Shown one piece after another: positions 9,364-17,704 of a stretch of 64,000 nucleotides of DNA. Each line of letters begins with the position of its first letter. Within the stretch, counting starts at the first letter, position 1. Below the pieces are notes generated by a model that worked only from the letters and a program-made list of their open reading frames with translations, made no database searches and was not told the DNA's origin. Both the position numbers and the translations under genes were made by a program. Origin of the DNA: DATFTF01 sp963825175 (GTDB lineage Bacteria; Acidobacteriota; Thermoanaerobaculia; UBA5066; Gp7-AA6); NCBI GenBank assembly GCA_963825175.1, contig CAWGSA010000002.1, forward strand, positions 434,001-498,000, given 5' to 3'.

Positions 9364-9942
9364 CGGACACGGCCCCCCGGCGTCCATCCACCTCTTGAAT
9401 GCCGCGGCGAACTCCGCGTGCGGCACGTCCACCGGAGCGCGTCCCACTCCCGGGTGCCAGCCCCACAGCACCAGCTTGTCCTTGTTGATGTGCTCGAACA
9501 TCGCCTCGAGATCGCGGCCGCCGGTCTGCTCGGGGTCCTTGATGCGCTTGCACAGATCGGCGGCGGACAGGCCGATGAAGACCATCTTCTCCTCCGGCGG
9601 CGGCAGCTTCCAGTTCGGCGCGCCCGGCGGCATGTGGGGGCCATAGCTCGCCGGGGGGTTCTTCGAGGCGTGGCACGTCGCGCAGGGGAGACCCGGCGCG
9701 CCTTCGCCTCCGGCTCCGCGCATGACGTTCATGGCGTGGGGCCGTCCGTCGTCGAACTGGAGCGGTGCGTCGCCGGGGATGTGGCAGTTCTGGCAGCGGG
9801 GATGCTGAAGGACTCGCTGGATGACCGCGAAGTCCTTCGATGCGTCGGAACCCGCCTGAGCCCGCGCCCGAGCGGGTGCTCCGCCTCCGACGAGGGCGGC
9901 CGCAATGACGATCCGAAAGGCGTTCGAACTCGTTCGGCTCAT
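9319..9942 (-). CDS. Exported diheme c-type cytochrome-like protein of the Ior cluster
   Basis: 207 residues with a signal peptide (FRIVIAAALVGGGAPARARAQ) and two heme-attachment motifs, CQNCH and CATCH. It should be a periplasmic c-type cytochrome. It starts 10 bp after the IorB stop on the same strand, which suggests it accepts electrons from the IorAB oxidoreductase; cytochromes often accompany isoquinoline oxidoreductase-like enzymes. The final 15 residues (ELRSGSAPSEHR) are encoded within structured repeat copy A, so the natural C-terminus may have been replaced by repeat insertion. Confidence 0.8.
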   Translation of the reverse strand: MSRTSSNAFRIVIAAALVGGGAPARARAQAGSDASKDFAVIQRVLQHPRCQNCHIPGDAPLQFDDGRPHAMNVMRGAGGEGAPGLPCATCHASKNPPASYGPHMPPGAPNWKLPPPEEKMVFIGLSAADLCKRIKDPEQTGGRDLEAMFEHINKDKLVLWGWHPGVGRAPVDVPHAEFAAAFKRWMDAGGPCPSQELRSGSAPSEHR

Positions 9943-9951
9943 AGGACCTCC

Positions 9952-12108
9952 CTACGCCTCGGACAGGCGCAGCGGCAAGCGGCGCAGGCGCTTGCCGGTC
10001 AGCGCGAAGACGGCGTTGGCCACGGCGGGAGCCACCGGCGGCACGCCGGGCTCGCCGGTGCCCCCCATCTGCTCCTCGCTCTCGACGACGTGCACCTCGA
10101 TGCGCGGAGCCTGGGCCATGCGCACGATGGGGTAATCGTGGAAGTTGGACTGCTCGACGCGTCCGTCCTTGAACGTGATCTCCCCGAAAAGGGCGGCCGA
10201 GAGACCGAAGATGATCCCTCCCTGCATCTGGGCCTCGACGCCGTTGGGGTTCACCGTCGGGCCGCAGTCGACCGCGGTCACGACGCGGTGGACGCGAATC
10301 GCGCCATCCTCGACGGAGACCTCCGCGGCGTGGGCCACAAGGCTGCGGAACGACTCGTGGACGGCGAATCCGGCGGCATGCCCCGGGGGCAGCGGTTTGC
10401 CCCATCCGAATTTCTCGGCGCACAGGTCGACCACGCGCAGCCGCCGCGGATCGTGCTGACAGATCTCGCGCCGGAAGGCGACCGGATCCTTGCCCGCGGA
10501 GTGGGCCAGCTCGTCGACGAAGCTCTCGACCGCGAAGGCGGTGTGGGAGTGGCCGACCGAGCGCCACCAGAGAACCGTCACAGGGACCTGCGGCGTGTGC
10601 AAGTCCACGCGATGGTCGGCGACCGCCTTGAGATACGGCGAGTCGGCGGCACCCTCGACCGACGTCTCGTCGATGCCGTTCTTGATCATGGCGGAGAAGG
10701 GCGTGCCTCCCAGGATCGACTGACCGACGACGGTATGGGTCCAGCCGGAGATCCGGCCGCCGGCATCGAGCCCCGCGCGCATGCGGCTCATCCACATCGG
10801 GCGGTAGTAACCGCCGCGGATGTCGTCTTCCCGCGTCCAGAGGACTTTGACCGGCTTGCCGGCGGCCCTGGCCAGGTGCACCGCCTCGGACACGAAATCG
10901 GCGTTGGGGTTGGCCCGTCGGCCGAACCCGCCTCCGAGAAACGGCGTGTGCACCTTCACCTGCTCGGGTTTCAAGCCGGCGATCTTCGCCGCGGCGGCCT
11001 GATCGCCGGTCTGGAACTGCGTGCCCGTCCAGATCTCGCACTTTCCGGGCGTGATCTCGACAGTGCAGTTCAGGGGTTCCATCATGGCGTGGGCGAGATA
11101 TGGAACCTCGTACTCCGCCTCCACGGTTTTCGCCGCACGCGCCATCGCCGCCTCCGCGTCTCCCTTGGTGGCCGCCACGGAGCCCGCGCTGCGCACGAGC
11201 GTTCGGTACTGCTCGCGCTGCGCCGCCGTCGAATGGCTCGCTTCGGTACCGGGGTCCCAGTCGATCTCCAGTGCCTCGCGGCCCAGGCGTGCGGCCCAGA
11301 AGTGCCTCGCCAGCACCGCGACCCCCGAGGGAATCTGGACGACATTCACCACGCCTGCGACGGCCTTGGCCTTCTCCGCGCGGAACGCCTTGACCTTGCC
11401 GCCGAAGTAGGGTGAACGCGCCACGAGGGCGACGAGCATTCCCGGGCGGCGCACGTCGATGCCGAACTGGGCCTTGCCGGTGATCTTGTCCGGGCTGTCC
11501 AGCCGGTGGGTCGGCTTGCCGATCAACTTCCAGTCCTTGCGGTCCTTGAGCTTCACCGCACCGGGCGCCGGCAGCTTCGCCGCCGCAGCGGCGAGCTCGC
11601 CGTAGCGCAGCTTCTTCTCTCCGTGAACGACGACGCCATTCTCGGCCTTGCACTCCGATTCCGGAACGTTCCAGCGCCCCGCCGCCGCGGCGATCAGCAT
11701 CTGTCGGGCCATGGCCCCCGCGGTGCGCAGCTGATCGAACGACTCCCATGTGCTGGTCGATCCGCCGGTCATCTGCATGCCGTACGCCGTGTGGGCGTAG
11801 GCCATGTCCGCCGGCGCATGCTCGGAGCGCACCTTCGTCCAGTCGCACTCGAGCTCTTCGGCCACGACCATCGCGAGCGACGTCGCGACGCCCTGTCCCA
11901 TCTCCGAATGCTTCAGGAGGATGGTGACGGTGTCGTCGGGCGCGATTCGGATGAAGGCGTTGGGATTGACGGGTTTCCCGGTTTTCGGCGCCTCCTGGGC
12001 CAGGACCCGGCGGACCGCCGTCGGCAGGGAGAGGCCGATGACCAGACCGCCCCCCGCAGCGGCCGACTGGACCAGAAACCGTCTTCGTGAGACCGGCCGG
12101 CCGCTCAT
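9952..12108 (-). CDS. Isoquinoline 1-oxidoreductase-like molybdopterin-binding subunit (IorB type)
   Basis: 718 residues from ATG 12108, which overlaps the upstream IorA stop as ATGA. The N-terminus has a twin-arginine signal (SRRRFLVQSAAAGGG), so the folded cofactor-loaded enzyme is exported. Family features include EMGQGVATSLAMVVAEEL, the MTGGSTSTWES loop, YEVPYLAHAMMEPLNC, FLGGGFGRR and DCGPTVNPNGVEAQMQGG near the C-terminus, all molybdopterin-contacting motifs of the xanthine dehydrogenase superfamily. Length is normal. Electrons would pass to the 2Fe-2S subunit and then the adjacent cytochrome. The substrate (an N-heterocycle or aldehyde) cannot be told from sequence. Confidence 0.93.
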   Translation of the reverse strand: MSGRPVSRRRFLVQSAAAGGGLVIGLSLPTAVRRVLAQEAPKTGKPVNPNAFIRIAPDDTVTILLKHSEMGQGVATSLAMVVAEELECDWTKVRSEHAPADMAYAHTAYGMQMTGGSTSTWESFDQLRTAGAMARQMLIAAAAGRWNVPESECKAENGVVVHGEKKLRYGELAAAAAKLPAPGAVKLKDRKDWKLIGKPTHRLDSPDKITGKAQFGIDVRRPGMLVALVARSPYFGGKVKAFRAEKAKAVAGVVNVVQIPSGVAVLARHFWAARLGREALEIDWDPGTEASHSTAAQREQYRTLVRSAGSVAATKGDAEAAMARAAKTVEAEYEVPYLAHAMMEPLNCTVEITPGKCEIWTGTQFQTGDQAAAAKIAGLKPEQVKVHTPFLGGGFGRRANPNADFVSEAVHLARAAGKPVKVLWTREDDIRGGYYRPMWMSRMRAGLDAGGRISGWTHTVVGQSILGGTPFSAMIKNGIDETSVEGAADSPYLKAVADHRVDLHTPQVPVTVLWWRSVGHSHTAFAVESFVDELAHSAGKDPVAFRREICQHDPRRLRVVDLCAEKFGWGKPLPPGHAAGFAVHESFRSLVAHAAEVSVEDGAIRVHRVVTAVDCGPTVNPNGVEAQMQGGIIFGLSAALFGEITFKDGRVEQSNFHDYPIVRMAQAPRIEVHVVESEEQMGGTGEPGVPPVAPAVANAVFALTGKRLRRLPLRLSEA

Positions 12109-12572
12109 GACCGGCCTCCCGGAGCGGACAGCTCGGCCGCGCGGTGCACCGCGGCGCGGATCCGCGAGTACGTTCCGCACCGGCACAGGTTGCCCGAGAG
12201 CGCCGCGTCGATCTCGGCGTCGGTGGGCTTGGGCGTCTCCTTCAGGAGCGCGGCGGCGGCCATGATCTGGCCCGGCTGGCAGTAGCCGCACTGGACCACG
12301 TCGAGCTCGGCCCAGGCCTTCTGGACTGGATGCGCTCCCTGCGGATCGAGCCCTTCGATGGTCGTGATCTTGCGCCCGGCCAGCGCGGAGACCGGAGTGA
12401 CGCAGGAGCGCAGCGCAAGACCGTCGACGTGGACGGTGCAGACGCCGCACTGGGCCATGCCGCAGCCGAACTTGGTCCCGGTCATGCCGAGGAGATCGCG
12501 CAGGACCCAGAGGAGCGGCATGTCCCCGGGCGCAGCCACCTCGTGGTCCTTGCCGTTGACGTGGAGCTTCAT
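12105..12572 (-). CDS. Isoquinoline 1-oxidoreductase-like 2Fe-2S subunit (IorA type)
   Basis: 155 residues with the two-cluster layout of xanthine-dehydrogenase-family small subunits. The plant-ferredoxin-type cluster uses GCGMAQCGVC and a further Cys (37, 42, 45, 57). The second cluster uses QCGYCQPGQ (Cys95, Cys98) and NLCRCGTY (Cys130, Cys132). It transfers electrons from the molybdenum subunit encoded directly downstream with an ATGA overlap. It has no signal of its own; such subunits are usually carried out by the Tat signal of the partner. Confidence 0.94.
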   Translation of the reverse strand: MKLHVNGKDHEVAAPGDMPLLWVLRDLLGMTGTKFGCGMAQCGVCTVHVDGLALRSCVTPVSALAGRKITTIEGLDPQGAHPVQKAWAELDVVQCGYCQPGQIMAAAALLKETPKPTDAEIDAALSGNLCRCGTYSRIRAAVHRAAELSAPGGRS

Positions 12573-12667
12573 GGTGCCTCCGATCGCGAGGGATTCTATT
12601 TCGATTCAAGTCGTACGCCCAGCGGCGGGCGGGGAGTTCGGCTTCTCGGAGTGGACCGCGGTGCCGG

Positions 12668-13939
12668 TCAGGGCTCGGTGGACGGCGACGTCGTGGGGCG
12701 AGGGACGGCGACCCGCTCGATGACGTGCGCGGGCTCCTTCATCCGGCCAATGAGGACCGCCGCAAGGAGGCCGACGAGGAAAGCCGCCAGCCAGAGAATG
12801 CGCCCTCCCAGATGCGCGAGAAGCGAGGTCCCGGCCCACGGGCCGATGGTGAACGCGAGCCCCATGACCATCTGGGAGAGGCCCATGTACTCGCCCCGCT
12901 GGCGCTCCGGGGCGATGTCGGTCAGGTAGGCCGCCATCCCCGGAAAGAAGAACATCTCGCCGAACGTCCAGATCACGACGGTCGCCGCGACGCTCCAGAT
13001 GTCCCAGGCGAACGCGAGGCTGCCGAAGCCGGCGCCGCACAACAGCGCGCCCAGTGCCAGTCCACGCCGGTGCGGCCAGTGAGAGGTCGCCGTGTTCAGC
13101 GGGACCTCGAGCAGGACGATCAGGATCGTGTTGACAGTGAAAAGCAGGCCGTAGGCCGCGGGCGAGAGGCCCAGGTCATGGACCAGGAAGAGCGGCATCG
13201 AGGAGATGTGCTGGAAGAAGACGAGACCCACCGGGAACAACCCGGCCAGGAGGAAGAAGAGCAGGCGTCGGTCCAGGAAGGCGCTGGCCGAGGCGCGGCG
13301 CGGCGAAACCGCGTTCTCGATCTCGCGGGAGTCCTGGGTGTGGCGGTGGCGCGGAAAGCGAGAGGCGATCAGGATCGCCCCGGCCGCGAGCGACGTCACG
13401 CCGTCGACCAGAAAGAGCCACCGAAACGAGATCGTCGCCAGGAATCCGCCCAGCGCCGGCCCCACGCTCATTCCCAGGTTGATGGCGAGGCGATTGAGCG
13501 AAAAGGCGGTCTTGCGGCGCGACGGCTCGACCAAGTCGCCGAAGATCGCCATGTTCGCGGGCCGGAAGGACTCCGCGGTCAGCGCCAGGGCGACGGTCGC
13601 CGCGAGCACGAGAGCGAGCGTGCGCGCGAACGGGTAAAGGAGCATGACGATGCCGGAGAGCAGGAGCGAGGCCCGCATGATCCGGATCGGGCCCAGCCGG
13701 TCGCACAGCCGCCCGGAGATCGGCGCCGCCACCAGAGCGCCTGCGCCGTACAGCGCGACGACGAAGCCCGCCACACCGGCCTTGAGGTGGAGATCGCGCG
13801 TCAGGTAGATCACCAGGAACGCGAGGACCATCGAGCCGGCCTTGTTGACGAGCGTGGCGCTCGCGAGGACCCACACCTCGCGCGGCATCCCCGACAGCCC
13901 GCGCCAAGGATTCCAGCGACTCCACCCGTTGCCCGCCAT
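12668..13939 (-). CDS. Major facilitator superfamily transporter
   Basis: 423 residues, with about twelve hydrophobic segments and a central charged loop (SREIENAVSPRR). The MFS signature loop between TM2 and TM3 appears as SGRLCDRLGPIRIMRAS. The pattern fits drug/H+ antiporter-like multidrug efflux or metabolite exporters (DHA1 type). It lies 95 bp upstream of iorA on the same strand and might move a substrate or product of that enzyme, but no sequence feature fixes the cargo. Confidence 0.88.
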   Translation of the reverse strand: MAGNGWSRWNPWRGLSGMPREVWVLASATLVNKAGSMVLAFLVIYLTRDLHLKAGVAGFVVALYGAGALVAAPISGRLCDRLGPIRIMRASLLLSGIVMLLYPFARTLALVLAATVALALTAESFRPANMAIFGDLVEPSRRKTAFSLNRLAINLGMSVGPALGGFLATISFRWLFLVDGVTSLAAGAILIASRFPRHRHTQDSREIENAVSPRRASASAFLDRRLLFFLLAGLFPVGLVFFQHISSMPLFLVHDLGLSPAAYGLLFTVNTILIVLLEVPLNTATSHWPHRRGLALGALLCGAGFGSLAFAWDIWSVAATVVIWTFGEMFFFPGMAAYLTDIAPERQRGEYMGLSQMVMGLAFTIGPWAGTSLLAHLGGRILWLAAFLVGLLAAVLIGRMKEPAHVIERVAVPRPTTSPSTEP

Positions 13940-14080
13940 GCCCGCAAGGTATTACGTCGGAAAACTCCCGCGGTTTGTCGCGCCGCCGGTCTCGAGCCCT
14001 TCGGCCGGGCGCTGCGCGCTGCGGATCTCTTCACACCCGCTCGAACGCGGGCGTCTTAATGATTTTCGTCCCGGGTGACC

Positions 14081-14230
14081 TCAGGAGGACCAATGCCGCA
14101 GGAAGCAGGCGCCGAGCCAGGCGAGCGCCGCAAGAGCGATCATGAAGCCGAGAACGTAAATCAGAATCGAGAAAAACGGCGTGTTTCGGGAATTTTCTTC
14201 GCTGCTTTCAGGGTTCGCCTCACGCCTCAC
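14081..14230 (-). CDS. Possible 49-residue single-span membrane protein
   Basis: On the minus strand a frame runs from a GTG at 14230 (inside the CCTCACG repeat) to TGA at 14081. It reads VRREANPESSEENSRNTP and then a strong hydrophobic span (FFSILIYVLGFMIALAALAW) ending CFLRHWSS. The charged-then-hydrophobic profile looks like a genuine small membrane protein. The start is uncertain: the repeat itself supplies GTG and GAGG motifs, and an internal ATG also exists. It lies downstream of trxB on the same strand. I recognise no family. Confidence 0.35.
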   Translation of the reverse strand: MRREANPESSEENSRNTPFFSILIYVLGFMIALAALAWLGACFLRHWSS

Positions 14231-14301
14231 GCCTCACGCCTCACGCCTCACGCCTCACGCCTCACGCCTCACGCCTCACGCCTCACGCCTCACGCCTCAC
14301 G
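14218..14301. repeat. 12 tandem copies of CCTCACG
   Basis: Twelve perfect head-to-tail copies of the 7-mer CCTCACG end 6 bp before the trxB stop. A 7-base unit shifts reading frame with every copy, so copy-number change would alter any frame running through it. On the minus strand each unit gives GTGAGG, resembling both a start codon and a Shine-Dalgarno core. The rest of the 13940-14307 gap holds the small ORF described separately. Confidence 0.95.
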
Positions 14302-14307
14302 GATCCC

Positions 14308-15258
14308 TCAGTGAATGCCCTTCGACGCCAGCCACCTCTCGGCGTCGATTGCCGCCTTGCACCCTTCGCCGGCCGCGGAGACGGCCTGGCGGTAGGTGGG
14401 ATCGGCGACGTCTCCCGCTGCGAAGACGCCCTCGACGGAGGTGTGTGTCGACGGATGCTCGATCTTGATGTATCCGACCTCGTTCATCTCGAGCTTGCCC
14501 TTGAAGATCTTCGTATTGGGGGAGTGTCCGATGGCGACGAAGACGCCTTGCGTCGCGAAGTGGGAATGCTTTCCGCTGACCGTGTCGACCAGCGTGACGG
14601 AGTGCACGCCTTTGCCCGGTTCTCCGTGGATCTCGTGAACGGTGGCGTTCAGCTTCCAGGCGATCTTCGGATTCATGCGCGCGCGCTCGAGCATGATCTT
14701 GGAGGCGCGGAAGTCCTCGCGGCGATGGACGATGGTCACTTTCGGCGCGAACTTGGTGAGGAATGTGGCTTCCTCCATGGCGGTGTCGCCGCCGCCCACG
14801 ACCACGACCTCTTTTCCCTTGAAGAAGAACGCGTCGCACGTGGCGCAGGCCGAGACGCCGTGGCCCATGAGGCGTCCTTCCGACTCGATGCCCAGGAGCT
14901 TGGCCGAGGCGCCGGAGGACACGATGACGGCGTCGGCGGTGACCGGCTTTCCGGAGTCGAACTGGAGGCGGAAGGGGCGCGCGGAGAAATCGACGTCGGT
15001 GACCGTGTCGAGCACGACCTCGGTGCCGAAGCGCCTGGCCTGCTCGCGGAAGATCTCCATCAGGTCCGGACCCTGGATCCCCTTGGCGAACCCGGGGTAG
15101 TTCTCGACCTCCGTCGTGATCGTGAGCTGGCCGCCGGGCTGCGGTCCCTCGAACACGATCGGCTCGAGGTCGGCCCGGGAAGCGTAGAGCGCGGCCGTCC
15201 AGCCGGCCGGCCCGGAGCCGATGATGGCGACGCGATAGTGGATTTTCTTGGCATGCAT
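14308..15258 (-). CDS. trxB: Thioredoxin-disulfide reductase
   Basis: 316 residues, the usual length for low-molecular-weight TrxR. FAD-binding motif IIGSGPAGWTAALYASRA (about 12-29), EGPQPGGQLTITTEVENYPG, the redox-active CATC (Cys138/Cys141), the NADPH motif VVVGGGDTAMEEA with the HRR specificity patch (VHRREDFRAS), and the closing FAD motif GVFAAGDVADPTYRQ. It reduces thioredoxin with NADPH in the cytosol. It reads alone on the minus strand, diverging from the aminotransferase at 15470. Confidence 0.96.
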   Translation of the reverse strand: MHAKKIHYRVAIIGSGPAGWTAALYASRADLEPIVFEGPQPGGQLTITTEVENYPGFAKGIQGPDLMEIFREQARRFGTEVVLDTVTDVDFSARPFRLQFDSGKPVTADAVIVSSGASAKLLGIESEGRLMGHGVSACATCDAFFFKGKEVVVVGGGDTAMEEATFLTKFAPKVTIVHRREDFRASKIMLERARMNPKIAWKLNATVHEIHGEPGKGVHSVTLVDTVSGKHSHFATQGVFVAIGHSPNTKIFKGKLEMNEVGYIKIEHPSTHTSVEGVFAAGDVADPTYRQAVSAAGEGCKAAIDAERWLASKGIH

Positions 15259-15272
15259 GTCTTAGCGCTCTC

Positions 15273-15462
15273 AGCTTTCAGCTGTCAGCTCTCAGTTTTC
15301 GGAGTTCCTCGGGTTCTGTGCAGAGTGTTTGAAACACGTGGAGCTTATGTGAGTTGGGCCTCTCGTCCAAGTATGCCGGGGGCGGTGTTTGGGATTCTCG
15401 GACGATGCCTGAGAGCGAAGGGCCGAGGTCTGAGTCCTTCGAATGGCTGACAGCTGATAGCT
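15273..15462. repeat. Inverted-repeat-bounded element, MITE-like
   Basis: AGCTTTCAGCTGTCAGC (15273-15289) is matched at 16 of 17 positions by the reverse complement of GCTGACAGCTGATAGCT (15446-15462). About 156 bp with no coding potential lies between. The element fills the divergent spacer between trxB and the aminotransferase, and its right end lies 7 bp before the aminotransferase ATG, so it may carry the promoter. No target-site duplication is obvious. Confidence 0.45.
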
Positions 15463-15469
15463 TTTCCAC

Positions 15470-16705
15470 ATGGCTTCTCCCGTCTCCAAGCGGTTGGCCG
15501 GCTTCGGCACGACGATTTTCACGGAGATGACGCGCCTGGCCGGCGAGCACGGCGCGGTCAACCTGGCTCAGGGCTTTCCCGATTTCGACGGACCCGAGTT
15601 CGTCCGGGAGGCCGCCATCCGCGCCATCCGCGAGGGGCACGGGCAGTACGCGCGCATGAGCGGCATCCCCGAGCTCGTCCTCGTGCTCGCGGCGAAGTAC
15701 CGGAGGGACTACGGGCTCTCCTTCGACGCCGATTCCGAGATCACCGTCACGTCCGGCGCGACGGAAGCGATTTTCGCGGCGATCCAGGGCCTGTGCGATC
15801 CGGACGACGAAGTGGTGCTCTTCGAGCCGTACTACGACTCCTACCGCGCCGCCGTGACCATGGCCGGCGCCAGGCCGCGCTTCGTCACGCTGGAGGCGCC
15901 CGACTGGCGTTTCTCGCCGAAGGCGCTGGCCCGAGCCGTGACGGCCAGGACCCGGCTGATCCTGCTCAACACGCCGCACAACCCGACCGGCAAGGTCTTC
16001 GCACGCGCCGAGCTCGAAGCCATCGCCGCGCTGTGCCGCGACCGCGACCTCGTCTGCGTGACCGACGAAGTCTACGAACACCTGGTCTACGACGGAGAGC
16101 ACGTGCCGATGGCGCAGCTGCCCGGCATGCGCGAGCGGACGGTGACGATCTCTTCCTTCGGCAAGACGTTTTCTCTGACCGGTTGGAAGATCGGCTGGGC
16201 CGCGGCTCCCGCCGCGCTCTCGGCCGCGGTGCGGGCCGCCCACCAGTTCATCACGTTCGCCACGGCCACGCCCCTCCAGCACGGTGCGGCGGTGGCGCTC
16301 TCGGTCGGGACCGACTACTACGAGCTCCTGAACGACTCGTACCGCCGCAAGCGCGACTATCTGGTCTCCGAGCTCACCCGCATCGGCTTCGGGGTGCGCC
16401 CGCCGGCGGGGACCTACTACGTTCTGGCGGACATCCGGCCGCTGGGATACGACGACGACGTGTCTTTCTGCCGGTACCTGATCGAGACGATCGGCGTCGC
16501 CGCGATTCCCCCTTCCGCGTTCTACGCCCATCCCGAGCTCGGCAAGAGCCACGTGCGCTTCGCGTTCTGCAAGCGGGACGAAACTCTGGAGACGGCGGTG
16601 GCGCGGCTGTCCCGAATCTCGTCGCGGCCAGCCCGGCGCCCGGCGGCGAAGGCTCCGGCGGGGAAGCGACGCGCGGCGACGAGACGGACGAGGAGAAGGC
16701 CGTGA
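15470..16705 (+). CDS. PLP-dependent aminotransferase, methionine/glutamine-transaminase type
   Basis: 411 residues, fold-type I class I/II. The N-terminus NLAQGFPDFDGPEFVREAA is typical of the YbdL/kynurenine-aminotransferase group. Further motifs are the NTPHNPTGKVF loop, TDEVYEHLVYD, and SSFGKTFSLTGWKIGW carrying the PLP Lys232. The last 27 residues are an Arg/Lys/Ala-rich tail (ARRPAAKAPAGKRRAATRR) not needed for catalysis. The stop overlaps the omega-amidase start (GTGA). Together they fit glutamine-dependent transamination of 2-oxo-4-methylthiobutyrate, with the omega-amidase removing the oxo-glutaramate product. Confidence 0.9.
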   Translation: MASPVSKRLAGFGTTIFTEMTRLAGEHGAVNLAQGFPDFDGPEFVREAAIRAIREGHGQYARMSGIPELVLVLAAKYRRDYGLSFDADSEITVTSGATEAIFAAIQGLCDPDDEVVLFEPYYDSYRAAVTMAGARPRFVTLEAPDWRFSPKALARAVTARTRLILLNTPHNPTGKVFARAELEAIAALCRDRDLVCVTDEVYEHLVYDGEHVPMAQLPGMRERTVTISSFGKTFSLTGWKIGWAAAPAALSAAVRAAHQFITFATATPLQHGAAVALSVGTDYYELLNDSYRRKRDYLVSELTRIGFGVRPPAGTYYVLADIRPLGYDDDVSFCRYLIETIGVAAIPPSAFYAHPELGKSHVRFAFCKRDETLETAVARLSRISSRPARRPAAKAPAGKRRAATRRTRRRP

Positions 16706-17478
16706 CACTGCGCGTGGCCCTCCTCCAGATGGACCTGGCGTGGGAAGACGTCGCCGAGAACCATCGGCGCGCGCGGAGGCTGCTCGAGACGGCGGCGGCG
16801 CAGGAAGCCCGCCTGGCGATCCTGCCCGAGATGTTCTCGACGGGATTTTCCATGGAAGCGGAGAAGATCGCCCAGCCGCCCGGCGGGCCGTCGGAGACGT
16901 TCCTGCGGGACGCGGCCAGGGAGCTCGGGCTGTGGGTGATGGCGTCCGTCCCGGAGGCCTCCGGCCCGCGCCCCTACAATATGTGTATTGTAGCTTCGCC
17001 GGCCGGCACGGCGGCGAAGTACGCCAAAATCCATCCGTTCTCCTTCGCCGGCGAGGACAAGCACTACGCCGCGGGGGGCCGGGTCGTCACGTTGGAGATC
17101 GAAGGAGCCCGGGTGACGCCCCTGGTCTGCTACGACCTGCGGTTCCCCGAGCCCTTCCGCGTCGCCGCGGCGGAGACCGATCTGTTCGCCGTGGTCGCGA
17201 ACTGGCCGGAACCGCGCCGGGAGCACTGGCGGACCCTGCTCAAGGCCCGCGCGATCGAGAACCAGGCCTACGTGGCCGGCGTCAACCGCGTCGGGGACGG
17301 CGGCGGCGCTCATTACTCCGGCGACTCGGCGCTGATCGCCCCGTTGGGAGAGACGCTGGCCGAGGGGGACGACCGCGAGCGCGTGCTCGTGTGTGACGTG
17401 GATCCGGAGAAGGTCGCCAAGCTGCGGGCGCGGTTCCCGGCGCTCCAGGACAGGCGTCCGGAAGCGTACAGAAGGTGA
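16702..17478 (+). CDS. Omega-amidase / carbon-nitrogen hydrolase (Nit2/YafV-like)
   Basis: 258 residues from GTG 16702, with GGAGAAGG just upstream and a GTGA overlap with the aminotransferase stop. The nitrilase triad is visible: Glu in ILPEMFSTGFS, Lys in YAKIHPFSF, Cys in VCYDLRFPE. The MFSTGFSM and DLRFPE contexts are those of the YafV/omega-amidase subgroup. It would hydrolyse 2-oxoglutaramate or 2-oxosuccinamate, pulling glutamine or asparagine transamination forward. Length is normal for the family. A palindrome (16974-16993) lies inside the coding sequence at RPYNMCIVA without disturbing conservation. Confidence 0.9.
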   Translation: MTLRVALLQMDLAWEDVAENHRRARRLLETAAAQEARLAILPEMFSTGFSMEAEKIAQPPGGPSETFLRDAARELGLWVMASVPEASGPRPYNMCIVASPAGTAAKYAKIHPFSFAGEDKHYAAGGRVVTLEIEGARVTPLVCYDLRFPEPFRVAAAETDLFAVVANWPEPRREHWRTLLKARAIENQAYVAGVNRVGDGGGAHYSGDSALIAPLGETLAEGDDRERVLVCDVDPEKVAKLRARFPALQDRRPEAYRR

Positions 17479-17525
17479 CGCCAGGATCCCTCTTCCGCCG
17501 GGAGAACCCGAACCGGGGGCGGGCT

Positions 17526-17624
17526 TCAGCCCTTCTGCATCAGGCCGAGGAGCCAGAGCACTCGCAGGAGCGCCAGAAGAGCGCCGGGGAAGCAGACGAC
17601 CAGGCCGATGATCTGGATCGCCAT
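17526..17624 (-). CDS. Possible 32-residue hydrophobic peptide
   Basis: After the stop of the aminotransferase at 17705, an open minus-strand frame encodes MAIQIIGLVVCFPGALLALL, then RVLWLLGLMQKG, before a stop at 17526. The only standard start is ATG 17624, with no clear ribosome site. Residues encoded just upstream in the same frame (DYGLVFGRPSFAR) also look protein-like, so the real gene might start at a non-standard codon. It would be a single-span membrane peptide. The family is not recognised. Confidence 0.3.
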   Translation of the reverse strand: MAIQIIGLVVCFPGALLALLRVLWLLGLMQKG

Positions 17625-17704
17625 CCGGGCAAAGGAGGGTCGCCCGAAGACGAGGCCGTAGTCCGACGGATCCTGATCCGGCGCGAGGCCGCTCGCGCGG
17701 AATC

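Noticed and set aside
14218..14301. Short tandem repeats as a possible CRISPR array
   Set aside because: The unit is 7 bp with no spacers, and no cas genes lie nearby.
15278..16708. Long minus-strand frame opposite the aminotransferase (and similar ones opposite the kinase, IorB and CHAT genes)
   Set aside because: Composition-driven antisense frames with no domain signatures; the plus-strand or partner genes are unambiguous.
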